Part shown: in pieces, positions 53,786 through 64,000 of the stretch
How the letters are laid out: every line of letters begins with the position of its first letter
Numbering within the stretch: position 1 is the stretch's first letter
NCBI GenBank assembly: GCA_049724395.1
Contig: JAUGWO010000002.1
Coordinates: 51,900-115,899, forward strand
Direction: 5' to 3'
From: Spongospora subterranea f. sp. subterranea
Lineage: Eukaryota > Endomyxa: Phytomyxea > Phytomyxea > Plasmodiophorida
DNA length: 64,000 nucleotides
Position numbers and translations under genes: made by a program
The notes under the pieces: generated by a model
Told to the model about the DNA's origin: nothing
The model's input: only the letters and a program-made list of their open reading frames with translations
Databases searched by the model: none

Positions 53786-56700
53786 CAGTGCGGGACATCT
53801 AGTCTCGACAAATTTCCAAGGACTTTTTTGTATGACAGCTGGCACGGAATTTCTCAACCGCCGAACTACAATAAGGCGGGTATTGAACATCGTTATCACA
53901 TAGATATCATCGAGACCAACAATTTGACGATTTGAATTTTGTCATAAGTCAAAAACTCAGTGCGGAGTTCACGTTTGAAAATTCACCTTTTTTCAAAATT
54001 GGCCAGTGGTGAAAATATATGCGTAAAAATGTGCGTACGCATATTTATCACTGCGGCAGTCACGCAACTTATAACTGCGTACGTCGCATCCTATAAATGC
54101 GACAGTGCATTTTAAACATGCGAAGAGGAAATTGAATACAGTTGTAAAAAATCGGAAATTGATAATCAACATTTTTTGCCATCTTTTCCGCCCATTGTTT
54201 CTTCAAGTCTTCAATGACATCCGCTGGTATTGCGACGATGTGACTTGTATTGTTTGCAAGCGAAAGCAGCTACTCGACCTTTAAGACCATTCTTGTAGGC
54301 GTCTCCAAAGCGAATTGCCAGCCGAAACCATTTGCGGACAAAGGGCTAATGGAATTTCATCCAGTATCTGTGGCGCCTTTTCCGTAAGCCGGGAAACGAA
54401 TAATCGCATTGTTCGCGACAAATCAACTTTGCCCTTCCCCATGCCATTTCTATAGGGTTCAACTCACAATGGAATTTTGGCAGGAACGTACATTGTCCTC
54501 GTCCTACGAAAAGTTGTTCCAGAGCGGATTTTTCTGATGAAAAATCTGCTTCCAACTCCAAAATCCTGGTCAGACAGCATGTGCGAATTTCAGGAGATTT
54601 GACTTTGTTAGTTTTGCAGTCTTTACAAATGCCAATGCATTTGCCATAATCTGGGAGAAGCCCCCGTTCCTGTACAACATGCAGCATCACTTTTGCTTGT
54701 CCCGCAAAATGTGGATGGTCGTTCAGGAAAACCATTGATTGTGGAACAGAAGTTGGGTCAATCTGATTTCGCTAAATGTATACAGTAGATGATTAGTTTA
54801 TGGCCACTTCGACGATAAATATTTCTAACCTGGTGAGCGGAATGAAGAACGTATCGCGCATCAAAGGCTGTTTGCCTCCGGGATTCACGTTCATGCGAGA
54901 CACTACGAGAGCATCATGTGCAAATGCTTGATGATTGCTGGAGCAATCGAATATGGCACACATTATCTCGCCAGGATATGCGATTTCGAATAAGTCCAAC
55001 GTGTGTTTACATTGTGCAAGCAACTGCTCACAATCCCACCAGGCGTCTGCATTTTTGCCTGGGCATATTATCACACGACTTCGAAGATTTTGGGGCAGCA
55101 ACCCACTCTTGCGCAGCTTTAATTTTTGGTCTGCTGTTAAAACTTTTTCCAAGTTTAAGAATCCACATGACTCAAACATGAAATCAGAAACATGGAGACA
55201 GCGACCGAGCCCTTTCTTAGGCAATTCCTGATCGTCATCTCGACCATAATATGTATCACTAATATCATTCGCGTAGAATATGCTCTCATCGTGATATGCC
55301 ACGCGTATGGGTACAGCATTACAATTCTCAGGCGGAATAGCAACATCCATTCCATCACCAATGTAGACAGTACGACGCGGCTCGATGGAGTCCAACAAAG
55401 GCAGGAACGTCTTATGTAAATATAACTGAACATCTTCACCGATCATGCCCATCGTAATACACACCTTTTTTTCGTATCTGCTTTTTGAATCCCAGTTCGG
55501 TCATCCATCTTCGAACTGTTTTCAAAGAAACACCAGAAAACCCGTTGACAGTCAAATAGGAATCCAGCCATTCCTTGAATTGCACAGGATTTGTTCGACG
55601 GCGACAATCAAGTACATTGAGGCAGTCCTGTCTAACAAAGCTTATATCAATGATGCGATCTTTTTTTGGATGGTTTCCGATACGAGAAAGAGAAAGTTCT
55701 CCTGTGCGCTTATAAGCAGCCGCAAGGTATCGAAGACGCCTGGCGCAATACTTGCCTAAACGAATTTTATCACATGACAAAACTTGAGGGAAATATAGCG
55801 ATCAAATACCTCTTCCGAAAAAAGTTCGTGCAATCGTCAAAGAATGTTTGATGTTTGCCGATGTTCCTATGAAAGTTTTCTGAAAATATCTCTCAATACC
55901 CCTAAGCCATAACACTTGAGTATCAGTGTTTGGGAGTCTTTTAAACTTGAAAATATCTCGGCGAATAGTTGCAATGATATCGTTGTCTTGGAAAGTTGAT
56001 TGAGACTGATATACCGAAAATGGTACTCCTTCACTACTTTCGGATTCGCTATATGTGGAATAACCAGTGTTATCGAGTATATCGGCTCCTGTCGCAACCG
56101 ATTGACTGTTGTGCTCGTTATCATCGATATTTAGTCGACCTGCTGGTTTGAAGTACTCGAGAATCGAGTGATTCAAGGAAATATTCTTTCGCCGTTCAGC
56201 TTCTCTTCTGCGAACTGAACGTACACTGTTTCCTCTGTATCTCCTTTTCAAAACAATTTGGCCCAATGGTCGAATAGCAGGTCGGTCCACTTATTCATGC
56301 TCATTTCCCTTGTCTGTTTCATCGCTTGTAGTTTCGGTCAAACTGCTTTGGCTGCTACCCTCACTCGCAGAGGTATGGGAATCTCAACTGCACACATCTT
56401 CCACGAGATGCATTGACTCATGTCCTTGGTTTGTTTCAACAAGCAAGTTTCCTTGTCGTCGTCTTGCAGCCGCTGCAGCAGCTGTACGTTTCCGACTTCG
56501 TAAGCGGGGCATCACAAGCAAACCGCTCTCCGCAGGAATGTTCGGTATTTAAACTCCGACGAAGTGGTTATAATCGTTTGGTGCGCAAACTCTATATATA
56601 CAGAAAGGGAATTTCATTCCCTACTCAACAAGCTGTTTGACGGCTCAAAAACAGCAATATTGAGGGATTTCTATAAATAGCTTTTGATTTTTTTTAAATT

Positions 56701-56836
56701 GGCCGGAGTGTACATATGGGAAAAGCAGCTCGTTAGATTCGTTTTTTCAAGGCGCATCTTTTTTGCTAACATAGTTTGGCCTCTACTCCACTTGAAAGGC
56801 CCATTCAAATTTGTCGAGACTAGATGTCCCGCACTG
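53786..56836 (-). mobile_element. TA-flanked IS630/Tc1-like DNA transposon (element 2)
   Basis: Perfect 30-bp terminal inverted repeats starting CAGTGCGGGACATCTAGTCT (53786-53815 and 56807-56836), with TA at both flanks (53784-53785, 56837-56838). Total length 3051 bp. It carries one minus-strand transposase gene. Subterminal TGCGTACGCA lies at 54032-54041. Intact ends and a full-length gene suggest fairly recent activity. Confidence 0.92.
54220..56512 (-). CDS. IS630/Tc1-like DDE transposase of element 2
   Basis: ATG at 56512 (MPRLRSRKRTAAAAAARRRQ, a basic DNA-binding start). A Ser/Asp-rich linker follows, then SLKTVRRWMTELGFKKQIRK (helix-turn-helix) and YYDGHDR. The catalytic core is VYIGDGMDVAIP ... 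AYHDESIFYAND (first Asp), CAIFDCSSNHQAFAHDALVV (second Asp) and FLPKFHCELNPIEMAWGRAK (Glu). After an intron near 54760-54830 the C-terminus reads FGDAYKNGLKGRVAAFACKQ with YKSHRR, as in related fungal-type transposases. Frame changes around 55440-55470, 55780-55810, 56290-56340 and 54370 break the gene; some could be short introns. Confidence 0.75.
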
Positions 56837-56837
56837 T

Positions 56838-59326
56838 AGATCTTGCCGAGCTCAAGGTTTCTATAGTTTTAGATTTTTCCAGTTCCCAATATTGACTGAC
56901 ATTTTACGCACTAAAGTTGAGAGAAAAGTAAAAATATTGAGATTAATAGGTCAAATTAAATCGCAACTTAAAATATCCGTACGCACTTTAATATTTTGTG
57001 GCGCAGTTTCATGACACCGCAGTACGCAACTTGAAATGCGCAGAGCTCGCAAAAGCAGTCGTGGCGGCGACCTCTTCTCGATTTTCAAGTTTTTACAACA
57101 TGGGCAGGAACACCAAGCGCCAGCGACATCTTTCATTTGCAAGGTCGTGCATTGGCAGAATCGATTGGTAAGCTTTGTTTTGGGAATTATGGCGATTTGT
57201 CTGATGGTTTGTAATTCAGTAACGCTGAAATTGTTTCTGATGAAGATCTGGATCAGATGTATGAGATTGAGCCAGCAATGCCTCCCAACGAATACCTCGA
57301 CCCCTCTCAGGAAGCAGTTGTTCTTAAATGGATAGAAGGGGCTCGTCTTGCTCGCTCAGCATATACCGGGAAGAGCAGGGCCTCCTTATTTAGACATCAG
57401 AAAGCAAGGAGGGAGAGGGAGGAGACGATGATGGGATGTAAAACCCTTTCTTCGTACTTTGAACCGAAAGTTGAGAGCGTTTTCCAAAATTGTTTACCTG
57501 AACTTCAGATAAACAGCTTCCAAATTCTTGACAATGCTTTATTGTCTTTGGTTTTTAAGACGCAAATTCGCTCAAATCAGCGTCTTGAAAAGAGGAATCA
57601 AGACATCTCAAAGTTTGATTACTTAAGGTTCATGGCTGTTCGAACGCTTTCTTTTGAAGTTGCGAGAAGATGACAATTGCCGAATGTCTGCTTCCATCGA
57701 GATTGCAAGCCAGCTTTTTCCAGGCTCTGGACAACAGTGGAAATCAAGGAGCGTGCGTCAATGGTCATCGTATTATTTAGCCCATCTCGAACTTCCACAA
57801 TCCCGTCAAGGAGCTCATCAAAAGATATCAAGTCTAATTGATTCTGAAGATGTTAAGCGACATTGTCTGTTGTGGTTGCGGTCTGTGGATGCCAATTTAG
57901 TGACTGGGAAATCTTTTTCACAATGGGGGTCGGCTCAGATCTTTCCCTCTAAGTTAGATCTGCCTAATGTGATCAACATTTCAAACCGAACTGCTGTTCG
58001 GTGGTTACACGCTATGGACTTTGTTCATTGTGATCAAAAGCAAGGAACGTATGTTGATGGTCATGAACGCATTGACGTCGTCCGATATCGCACGGGATTC
58101 CTCGCGGAAATGGAGGAATATCAGAAGCGGATGTATTGTTACGTCGGTGATGATTGTGAAACTGCGATTCGTCCTGACCTCGAAGACGGAGTTCGCCCTC
58201 TTGTTCTTGTTGTCCAGGACGAATCCTGCTTCACTTCCAACGAAGGAAGAAGACCGTGTGGATGCGCAAGGATCAAAGCATCCTTCGTCCAAAAGGCGCG
58301 GGTAGGAGTCTCACGTCATCTGAATTCCTGTGTGAATGTCATGGCCGCCTTTGTCTATCGCCAGACCAGCAGATACTGTATCCTCAAGTTCCAAAGGAAG
58401 CGGGAGTGTTGATTAAGCCTGGATGCAACGGAGATGGATTTTGGGATAATTCGGACTTGGTTGCTCAGATTTCCGACCGCGTCATCCCCATCTTCAAAAT
58501 TCTACATCCCGAATGTGACGCATTGATGTGTTTTGACCATTCGATGAACCATCTTGCCAAAGCCCCTGATGCATTGGTGGCGAAACGATTGAATCTGGGT
58601 GATGGCGGAAAGAATGTCCCCAATATGCGATGTGGCTGGTTTATGCATCAAGGAGAAAGAGTTTCACAAACGATGCAGACAGGAGAACACGAGCCTAAAG
58701 GAATCAGGACTCTACTGAAGGAACGAGGCTTGTGGCCCATCGAAGGGCTCAGAGTAAACGATGCAAGGAAATTGTTGTCTGAGCAACCGGATTTCATAGA
58801 ACAGAAAGGATGTTTGGAAGAGGTGGTAACGGCTGAGCCGGGCTTCCTAATCAATTATTTCCCCAAGTTCCATTGTAAGTTTAATCACATTGAGATGTTT
58901 TGGGGCGCTTGTAAAAGATATACCCGGGAGAATTGCAATTATACCTGGCCCGGATTGCTCGATACGGTTCCCAAAGCCTTAAATTCGGTATATTAACAAC
59001 ATTGTTGAGGATTCATTAACAAAGACTAGTACTGACATCAATGTACAGGTTTCGCTATCACAAATCAGAAAATACGCTCGAAAAAGCTGGAGATATATGG
59101 ATGCGTATCGCGAGAAGAACGGCGAGCGGTTGACTGTACAGCAGGTCGAGTATGCGGTTCGGAAGTATCGCCGGCACCGCTCCGTCCCCCAATCGATCAT
59201 CAACGAACTTTAAATAAACTCGATTTTCCGCTGTTTTCATTATTTGCGTGCGCAGTTTTATATTTGTTGCGTACGCAGTTTTGAAAAAAATTTGAGACTA
59301 TTGGTGAGTTAAGACGGCGCGCACTG
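56838..59326 (+). mobile_element. IS630/Tc1-like DNA transposon (element 3), left end unresolved
   Basis: The right end at 59326 reads, as reverse complement, CAGTGCGCGCCGTCTTAACT followed by CACCAATAGTC, and is bounded by TA. No matching left terminal repeat was found between 56838 and the transposase, although subterminal TACGCA/GCGCAG words are present at 56970-57045. The left end may have been lost where element 2 inserted, or lie elsewhere. The subterminal palindrome TGCGTACGCA is at 59268-59277. Confidence 0.7.
57100..59213 (+). CDS. IS630/Tc1-like DDE transposase of element 3
   Basis: ATG at 57100 ([20 protein letters not shown]). A 52-nt intron, GTAAGC..TTCAG, joins to [20 protein letters not shown]. 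Motifs: [15 protein letters not shown] (helix-turn-helix), [31 protein letters not shown] (first Asp), [20 protein letters not shown] (second Asp), [38 protein letters not shown] (Glu). A second intron (58989-59050) joins the C-terminal [20 protein letters not shown], ending SIINEL. Two one-base frame changes (near 57655 and 58250) break an otherwise complete gene of about 690 residues. The best preserved transposase of this superfamily in the window. Confidence 0.85.
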
Positions 59327-59327
59327 T

Positions 59328-59502
59328 ACCCGACCCGATCCGACCCGATCGGAGCCCTAACCCCAACCTCACACTACCATTGTTGTAGAGCAGAATGCTG
59401 AGCAACGTATAGCGAAGGTTCTTATCACAAACGCAGGAGTTATGGCGAGCAATCGTCATCTGGCCCTAGAGTAGATATGGGTACTACAGACCTAACACAA
59501 AG
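59328..59502. other. Spacer between element 3 and the LTR element
   Basis: Contains a short CCCGATCCGA tandem at 59331-59352 and otherwise no recognisable feature. Confidence 0.35.
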
Positions 59503-60344
59503 TGTTAGGAACTGCGCCCGAGATACACAGTTACCAACTGACCCAAAAGGTACTATGATGGCACAAGGCCATCATTCTCGGGTCCTTATATACCTAAGAC
59601 TTTGGATCATGACAGTATCCCCCTGTTTAGGAGCGACCCCCATGACCTTCCAGCCCCCGTGCGACTTCCTAGATTATCCTCTGACTGGTGAGCATATAAC
59701 ACAGTTGAGAGAGAAGGAAGAAGACGAAACAATCCAGTCAGGCGGGGAAGTCTGACCACGAAAGGTATATAAGGCAACCCCCATGCCGTAACATGTAAGC
59801 CGCGAGTGACCCCAAAATGCTGTGAACACTAAGGAAATCGAACTCACGACCTTGATAGCCATCATACTGTTAGGAACTGCGCCCGAGATACACAGTTACC
59901 AACTGACCCAAAAGGTACTATGATGGCACAAGGCCATCATTCTCGGGTCCTTATATACCTAAGACTTTGGATCATGACAGTATCCCCCTGTTTAGGAGCG
60001 ACCCCCATGACCTTCCAGCCCCCGTGCGACTTCCTAGATTATCCTCTGACTGGTGAGCATATAACACAGTTGAGAGAGAAGGAAGAAGACGAAACAATCC
60101 AGTCAGGCGGGGAAGTCTGACCACGAAAGGTATATAAGGCAACCCCCATGCCGTAACATGTAAGCCGCGAGTGACCCCAAAATGCTGTGAACACTAAGGA
60201 AATCGAACTCACGACCTTGATAGCCATCATACTGTTAGGAACTGCGCCCGAGATACACAGTTACCAACTGACCCAAAAGGTACTATGATGGCACAAGGCC
60301 ATCATTCTCGGGTCCTTATATACCTAAGACTTTGGATCATGACA
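59503..60344 (-). mobile_element. TRIM-like noncoding LTR element, tandem (three LTRs, two inner regions)
   Basis: Three LTRs of 112 bp (59503-59614, 59868-59979, 60233-60344) alternate with two inner regions of 253 bp. By reading, all copies look identical, so the element is young. LTR ends are TG..CA, and a 5-bp target duplication CAAAG flanks the whole. Read on the minus strand, the LTR has a TATA box (GGTATATAAGG) and each inner region ends in a purine tract (AGGGGGA) directly before the next LTR, which sets the orientation. No coding capacity, so mobility would depend on a partner. Recombination between copies explains the tandem form. It looks whole for its type. Confidence 0.75.
59823..59912 (-). 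other. tRNA-like A-box/B-box pair across the LTR junction
   Basis: On the minus strand TGGGTCAGTTGG (A-box like) is followed 53 nt later by GAGTTCGATTTCC (B-box like), preceded by AAGGTCGTGA as in several tRNAs. The pair spans the LTR and the start of the inner region and recurs in the other copy. It is not a foldable tRNA gene. It may be a Pol III promoter or a tRNA-derived piece, which makes a SINE origin the alternative to TRIM. Confidence 0.4.
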
Positions 60345-61433
60345 CAAAGGTGTTGAACTCAATCACAAAAAAAAAACATTCCCAGAAATCACAGCTTTCG
60401 GATCAGTTGGCTCAACCATTGCAACTCTCAAGTTGATAAAGTCAGGTAAAAACGCAGATGGGTATTGGACCAACAGGGATCTTGTAGAGCAGACGAAATA
60501 TTCACTGATTGTCTTTCGGGTGCTTCATCCTAATTCCAAGCCAGCTTTCGCTTTCGATAACTCGCAAAATCACCGAACTATGCCGCTGATGGGCTTGTTG
60601 CTTCAAGGTTAAATCTGTCCGATGGTGGAAAAAATGTAGCGCATGTGAGGTCAGGATGGTATGTTTCCGGTGGAGAACGGGTTACTCAAGACATGCAGTT
60701 TATCAGCGAGTTTGGTTATGCAAGTAACGGTCTTGTCCAAAAAGGAATTCGTCAGATTCTCAACGAAAGGCGCCTTTGTCCCACTTCTATGATGAGCCTG
60801 AATGATGCGCGTTTGCTGCTGTCGAGTCAACCCGATTTCCAGTCGCAACAAGAATGGTTAGAAGAAACAGTGTCAAGCGGACGAGGCATAATCAATTTTT
60901 ACCCCAAGTTTCACCCAGAGTTCAACTAGATCGAAACGTTTTGGGGCGCAACGAAAAAGTATACTCGACAGCTCTGCACATGAAACCTTTCCGGTAAATA
61001 TGGATGCTTATCGGGAGAAAAATGGACTATTTCTCAACAATCGGCAAGTTGAATACGCTGTCAAGAAATATCGCTCGCACAGGACTATCCCTCAATCAGT
61101 ATTGGATGACCTTTAATTTATATATATACACATAAGTGTACCATCAAATTGCCAAATATAATCCGTGGGATGGCGATAATATCGTCGGCTGGGCAACTCC
61201 GGGGCCAGCACATCACCTTCAGACCGATTGTGGTGCAAATCAATTCGCCGCTCGTCGTGGTGATTGCTGGCAAGTTGAATACGCTGTCAAGAGATATCGC
61301 TCGCACAGGACTATCCCTCAATCAGTATTGGATGACCTTTAATTTATATATATACACGTAAGTGTACATTAAAATTGCCAAATATAATTTGAATAGGGTT
61401 TGAAATTGTCGGTTTAAGGTGTGATCGCTACTG
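60345..61433 (+). mobile_element. IS630/Tc1-like DNA transposon remnant (element 4)
   Basis: The right end at 61433 reads in reverse complement CAGTAGCGATCACACCTTAA, bounded by TA. The left part is not found beyond the LTR element. Plus-strand frames keep transposase pieces: LIKSGKNADGYWTNRDL, then [15 protein letters not shown] sequence near 60605, GIRQILNERRLCPTSMMSLN, FYPKFHPEFN (the following codon is a stop where the family has Ile-Glu or Tyr-Ile-Glu), and NRQVEYAVKKYRSHRTIPQS. The gene is heavily decayed. A 120-bp direct duplication of its 3' end is listed separately. Confidence 0.75.
61043..61388. repeat. Direct duplication of 120 bp (61043-61162 and 61269-61388)
   Basis: Both copies begin GGCAAGTTGAATACGCTGTC, run through the transposase stop and a TATATATATACAC stretch, and end GCCAAATATAAT. 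They differ at only a few positions. Offset 226 bp. This indicates a local tandem duplication of the 3' end of element 4. Confidence 0.9.
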
Positions 61434-61858
61434 TACGACAGTGGGACTCCAACAGGCACGGCGCCACACGTCGACGCTACTTTTTAGCTTGGACCGAACA
61501 TGTTCGACGCGAATTGTGGCTAAAATATGGGGGACGAGAAAAGACTGGTCACATTAACTGGTCACTTCAAAAATTGCGTTGGCGACCAGTTGACCAGCTA
61601 ATTACTAGGGCACGAGAAAAAGCTGATCACATTCTGACTGGGAGATTCAGCCGAAAATATATTGACTGGTCATTGAGTTTGTTGGAAAAAAATATTGTCA
61701 ACGTACACTCAAGTGTATCTCAATGGAGTAATCATCTGCCCCTAAAATATTCTGCTGATGATAGGCGTGTAGCGCCACGGAGTCTGATGACGGAAAAACG
61801 GTAATCACAAAGTCCGTGGCCAACTGCGTCCACTATAGAGCCAAATCAAACTTGCAAG
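61434..61858. other. Spacer with an unexplained open frame
   Basis: An open frame of about 120 codons (LAWTEHVRRELWLKYGGREK and onward) begins inside the terminal repeat of element 4 and ends at 61804. It has no ATG outside the transposon and no recognisable family. The promoter of the next gene likely lies here. Confidence 0.3.
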
Positions 61859-63484
61859 ATGACGTCAATGTGGACGATAGTCATGTTTTTTGCGCTAATA
61901 GGCATTGGATTGTCAGGGTTGATCAATGATGGTAATGCTCATAATCAATTTCTGTCATCAGATTGGCTACCACATATACTTGAGAGCAGTAGTGTGGACG
62001 TTGATATAAAACCTGGGTTTTCTGGCATTAAAGAGGAGCAATTCGATTCTCCTCAATTTCTGTCATCAGATTGGCTACCATATATACTTGAGAGCAGTAG
62101 TGTGGGCGTTGATATCAAACCTGAGTTTTCTGGCATTCATAAGGAGCAATTCGAATCTCCAGCTCAGGATCAGATTGAACTCTGCTTCCAACAACCTCCA
62201 CCTGAACCTGTCGGGGAACCCCGTCGCGGTCAAGCTCAAGCACTCCAAGACCTGCACTGTTTTCACATGCAATCTGAATCAAATGTCCAGTTTATCACAA
62301 CTGAGGGGTCGAGCCAAATTTCCCACGGATCCAAATCCCATTGGCTTCAGCCTGATGTATCTGGTCAATTGCAAGCTCAGCATCATCTCCCAATCCGTCA
62401 ACCTCAATCTCAGCAACAAGTTCAACACATTGACTTTCATCTTAATCAATCTCCCAATGATCACCTCTCTTCGGAAGCACTCCCGAACTGCGCCATCCGG
62501 AATACTATCCAGCGCGAATTGTCACTTCAAATACATTATTTTCGTTTGGTGGACACGTTCGTTCATCAGCATTTGAATGAGCTCTGCTCCCGCCTGGCTC
62601 CAATGATGGTTTACCCCTTATTGATCGAGATTCGCTCAAATCTTTGATGTTTGCGCACATAACAAAAGCGGGCTTTACAAACAACGCTGTGGGACAATTT
62701 GAAGGGATCAATTATACAGATCTGGTCAATTTTTTTGTAGACCGTTTTCCGCTTCGTGGTAAACACCCGTGTTCTTTCACCAGTGCCGAGTTGGGATCTT
62801 CTCCCTATCCGACCAACTCCATGAGTTGATCATCACATCTAGCAAGCATTACTATCGTATAATCAGTCAACCAAAGTCGCTTGCTGAGGTCTCAGACCAA
62901 TTCATGAACGAGACCGACCAGTTACTTTTGTTTGGCATACTCAAGATCATAAGTATGTCAATGGCTCAAATGAATTTCCTCCCTCAACACTATCTTGATA
63001 TTATCAACACGCTCTCTCAGGATACTTTGCCCTTTTTTTTTACGCAGATTACGATTGATGACGCGATTGGCAACTCGAAAGACGCCGTTGTGGACAACTC
63101 GAAGGCCGAACGTATATTCTGGTCATTCGACCGCATCTGCTTACATCCTGTAAAGTTGCGCTGGAAAAATGTCGAACATTCTTCCGCGATCGCCGTTCCA
63201 TGGATATAATTGAAACGACCGTGTTTTCTCAGTTTTTCCGTAGAATCGTCACCAAGGCCTCAACCTTGAATTTTGTTCAGAGGCAGAATGTGTTTAATGT
63301 AGAGATGGGCATCATGGAGCAATTCTTGACTGGGAAGTTACCACCCAATCGGTTGTCCTTTTTCAATTTATCGCGTCGTCCTCAGTTGCCTGAGCCCTTA
63401 GATCTTCCTTCCAATCTAGTACACGATTTACTGTGCAAGTTCAAACAGGGGCTCAAAGCACGTTTCAAGTTTAATCAATCGTAA
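61859..63484 (+). CDS. Secreted protein with 36-residue duplication, frame-disrupted
   Basis: ATG at 61859: MTSMWTIVMFFALIGIGLSG is a signal peptide. Two tandem copies of a 36-residue block follow (61946-62053 and 62054-62161), each starting QFLSSDWLP, with SSSV and VDIKP in the middle. After about 62160 more than one frame is open. Downstream coding-like stretches switch frame near 62630 (to SLMFAHITKAGFTNNAVGQF), near 62800 (to HELIITSSKHYYRII) and near 63190 (to MDIIETTVFSQFFRRIV), ending at 63484 (KARFKFNQS). No clear introns explain the switches. Either the gene is recently broken or the assembly has indels. No family is recognised. A secreted, lineage-specific effector-type protein is the best guess. 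Confidence 0.5.
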
Positions 63485-64000
63485 ACATGCTGCTCCATCG
63501 TCTTCCAAATCGCTGTTTAAATCGACCTGATGAACTGGAATGGATCGATCCTAATACAACACGGCAAAATTTCTCTTCAAATTGCATTATTACGGCTGGT
63601 TGGAGACTTTGTGGTCGTTCGCAGGATGACCAGCGAGAGAAACTTAAACTCTTATTTGAAAACTCAATCAACATCTTACAATTGTTCTTGACTATTGATT
63701 GTACCTGGTGTTGACAGATAGTTTGGTGAGGAGTGGAAGAGACATACACGCGCCCGCCGCATTTTTTTATAGTTGATGAGTTTCATTGCTTCGTTCTATT
63801 GCTTTTGAGTTGTCATTGTCAGATGTGTCACTTTTTTGGTGGACATGACTAGGAACGTAATGAATGTGATCTAATTACGGGATATTATCGCTGGCAGTCG
63901 AGCAGAGTCTGCCACAACTGCATATAATCTTCGAGGGTTGATAGGTAATGATCGGAATTGACTTACCCATGATAGCGAGTCTGTCGTTATGTGAATCATT
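63485..64000. other. Terminal stretch, no supported gene
   Basis: Opposing open frames (63471-63749 minus, 63487-63714 plus) carry no family motif. Nothing else is seen to the window edge. Confidence 0.35.

Noticed and set aside
59823-59912. A functional tRNA gene on the minus strand
   Set aside because: A- and B-box-like words are present, but no acceptor stem or balanced anticodon arm can be drawn and the segment recurs as part of a repeated element.
59477-60120. Repeated plus-strand open frames of 66 to 92 codons in the LTR element
   Set aside because: They are identical because the element is duplicated, run against the inferred element orientation, and match no family.
61421-61804. Open frame of about 120 codons
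   Set aside because: It begins inside the terminal repeat of element 4 without an ATG beyond it and shows no recognisable domain.

Overview
This is a gene-dense eukaryotic nuclear window. Host genes are split by many short GT..AG introns, mostly about 45-60 nt, and neighbours often lie less than 100 bp apart. Several genes point to a flagellated unicellular organism: DNAAF5/HEATR2 (axonemal dynein preassembly), a candidate DASH/Dam1 subunit (Dad4-like), an EF-hand-fused calcium-dependent kinase (CDPK), snurportin, a MEF2-type MADS protein, an OS-9/ERLEC1 lectin and an anoctamin. The kinase-EF-hand fusion argues against animals and typical fungi. A zoosporic protist such as a phytomyxean rhizarian, or a very early-diverging fungus relative, would fit, but the species cannot be named from this sequence.

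Layout. 1-1.8 kb holds a decayed reverse-transcriptase fragment. 1.8-47.1 kb is the host block: hypothetical gene (-), F-box protein (+), OSR1/SPAK-like kinase (-), BMS1 (+), DNAAF5 (+), PPR protein (-), a 57-codon gene (-), a secreted protein (+), a small coiled-coil protein (+), anoctamin (-), CDPK (+), cystathionine beta-synthase (-), GNAT acetyltransferase (+), a long coiled-coil protein (+), OS-9-like lectin (+), ribosomal protein eL33 (-), a Ser/Tyr-rich protein (-), MADS factor (+), a charged protein (+), NMNAT (-), a 66/67-bp satellite of about 22 units, snurportin (-), METTL18/HPM1 (-) and the Dad4-like gene (-).

47.3-61.4 kb is a transposon nest. It holds four TA-flanked IS630/Tc1-like elements of one superfamily, a Tigger/pogo-like element, a PIF/Harbinger-like element, a short Tc1-like relic, long hairpins, and a young tandem noncoding LTR element of TRIM type. 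A 10-bp palindrome, TGCGTACGCA, recurs four times in the nest, mostly near element ends. From 61.4 kb to the end lies a secreted protein gene with an internal 36-residue duplication and several reading-frame changes.

Together the genes cover ribosome biogenesis (BMS1, eL33), snRNP import (snurportin), ribosomal protein methylation (METTL18), cilium assembly (DNAAF5), ER quality control (OS-9) and Ca2+/lipid signalling (CDPK, anoctamin). No operon logic is expected. A recurring oddity is single-base frame changes inside well-conserved host genes (OSR1 kinase, CDPK, perhaps snurportin), which suggests indel errors in the assembly or recent lesions.
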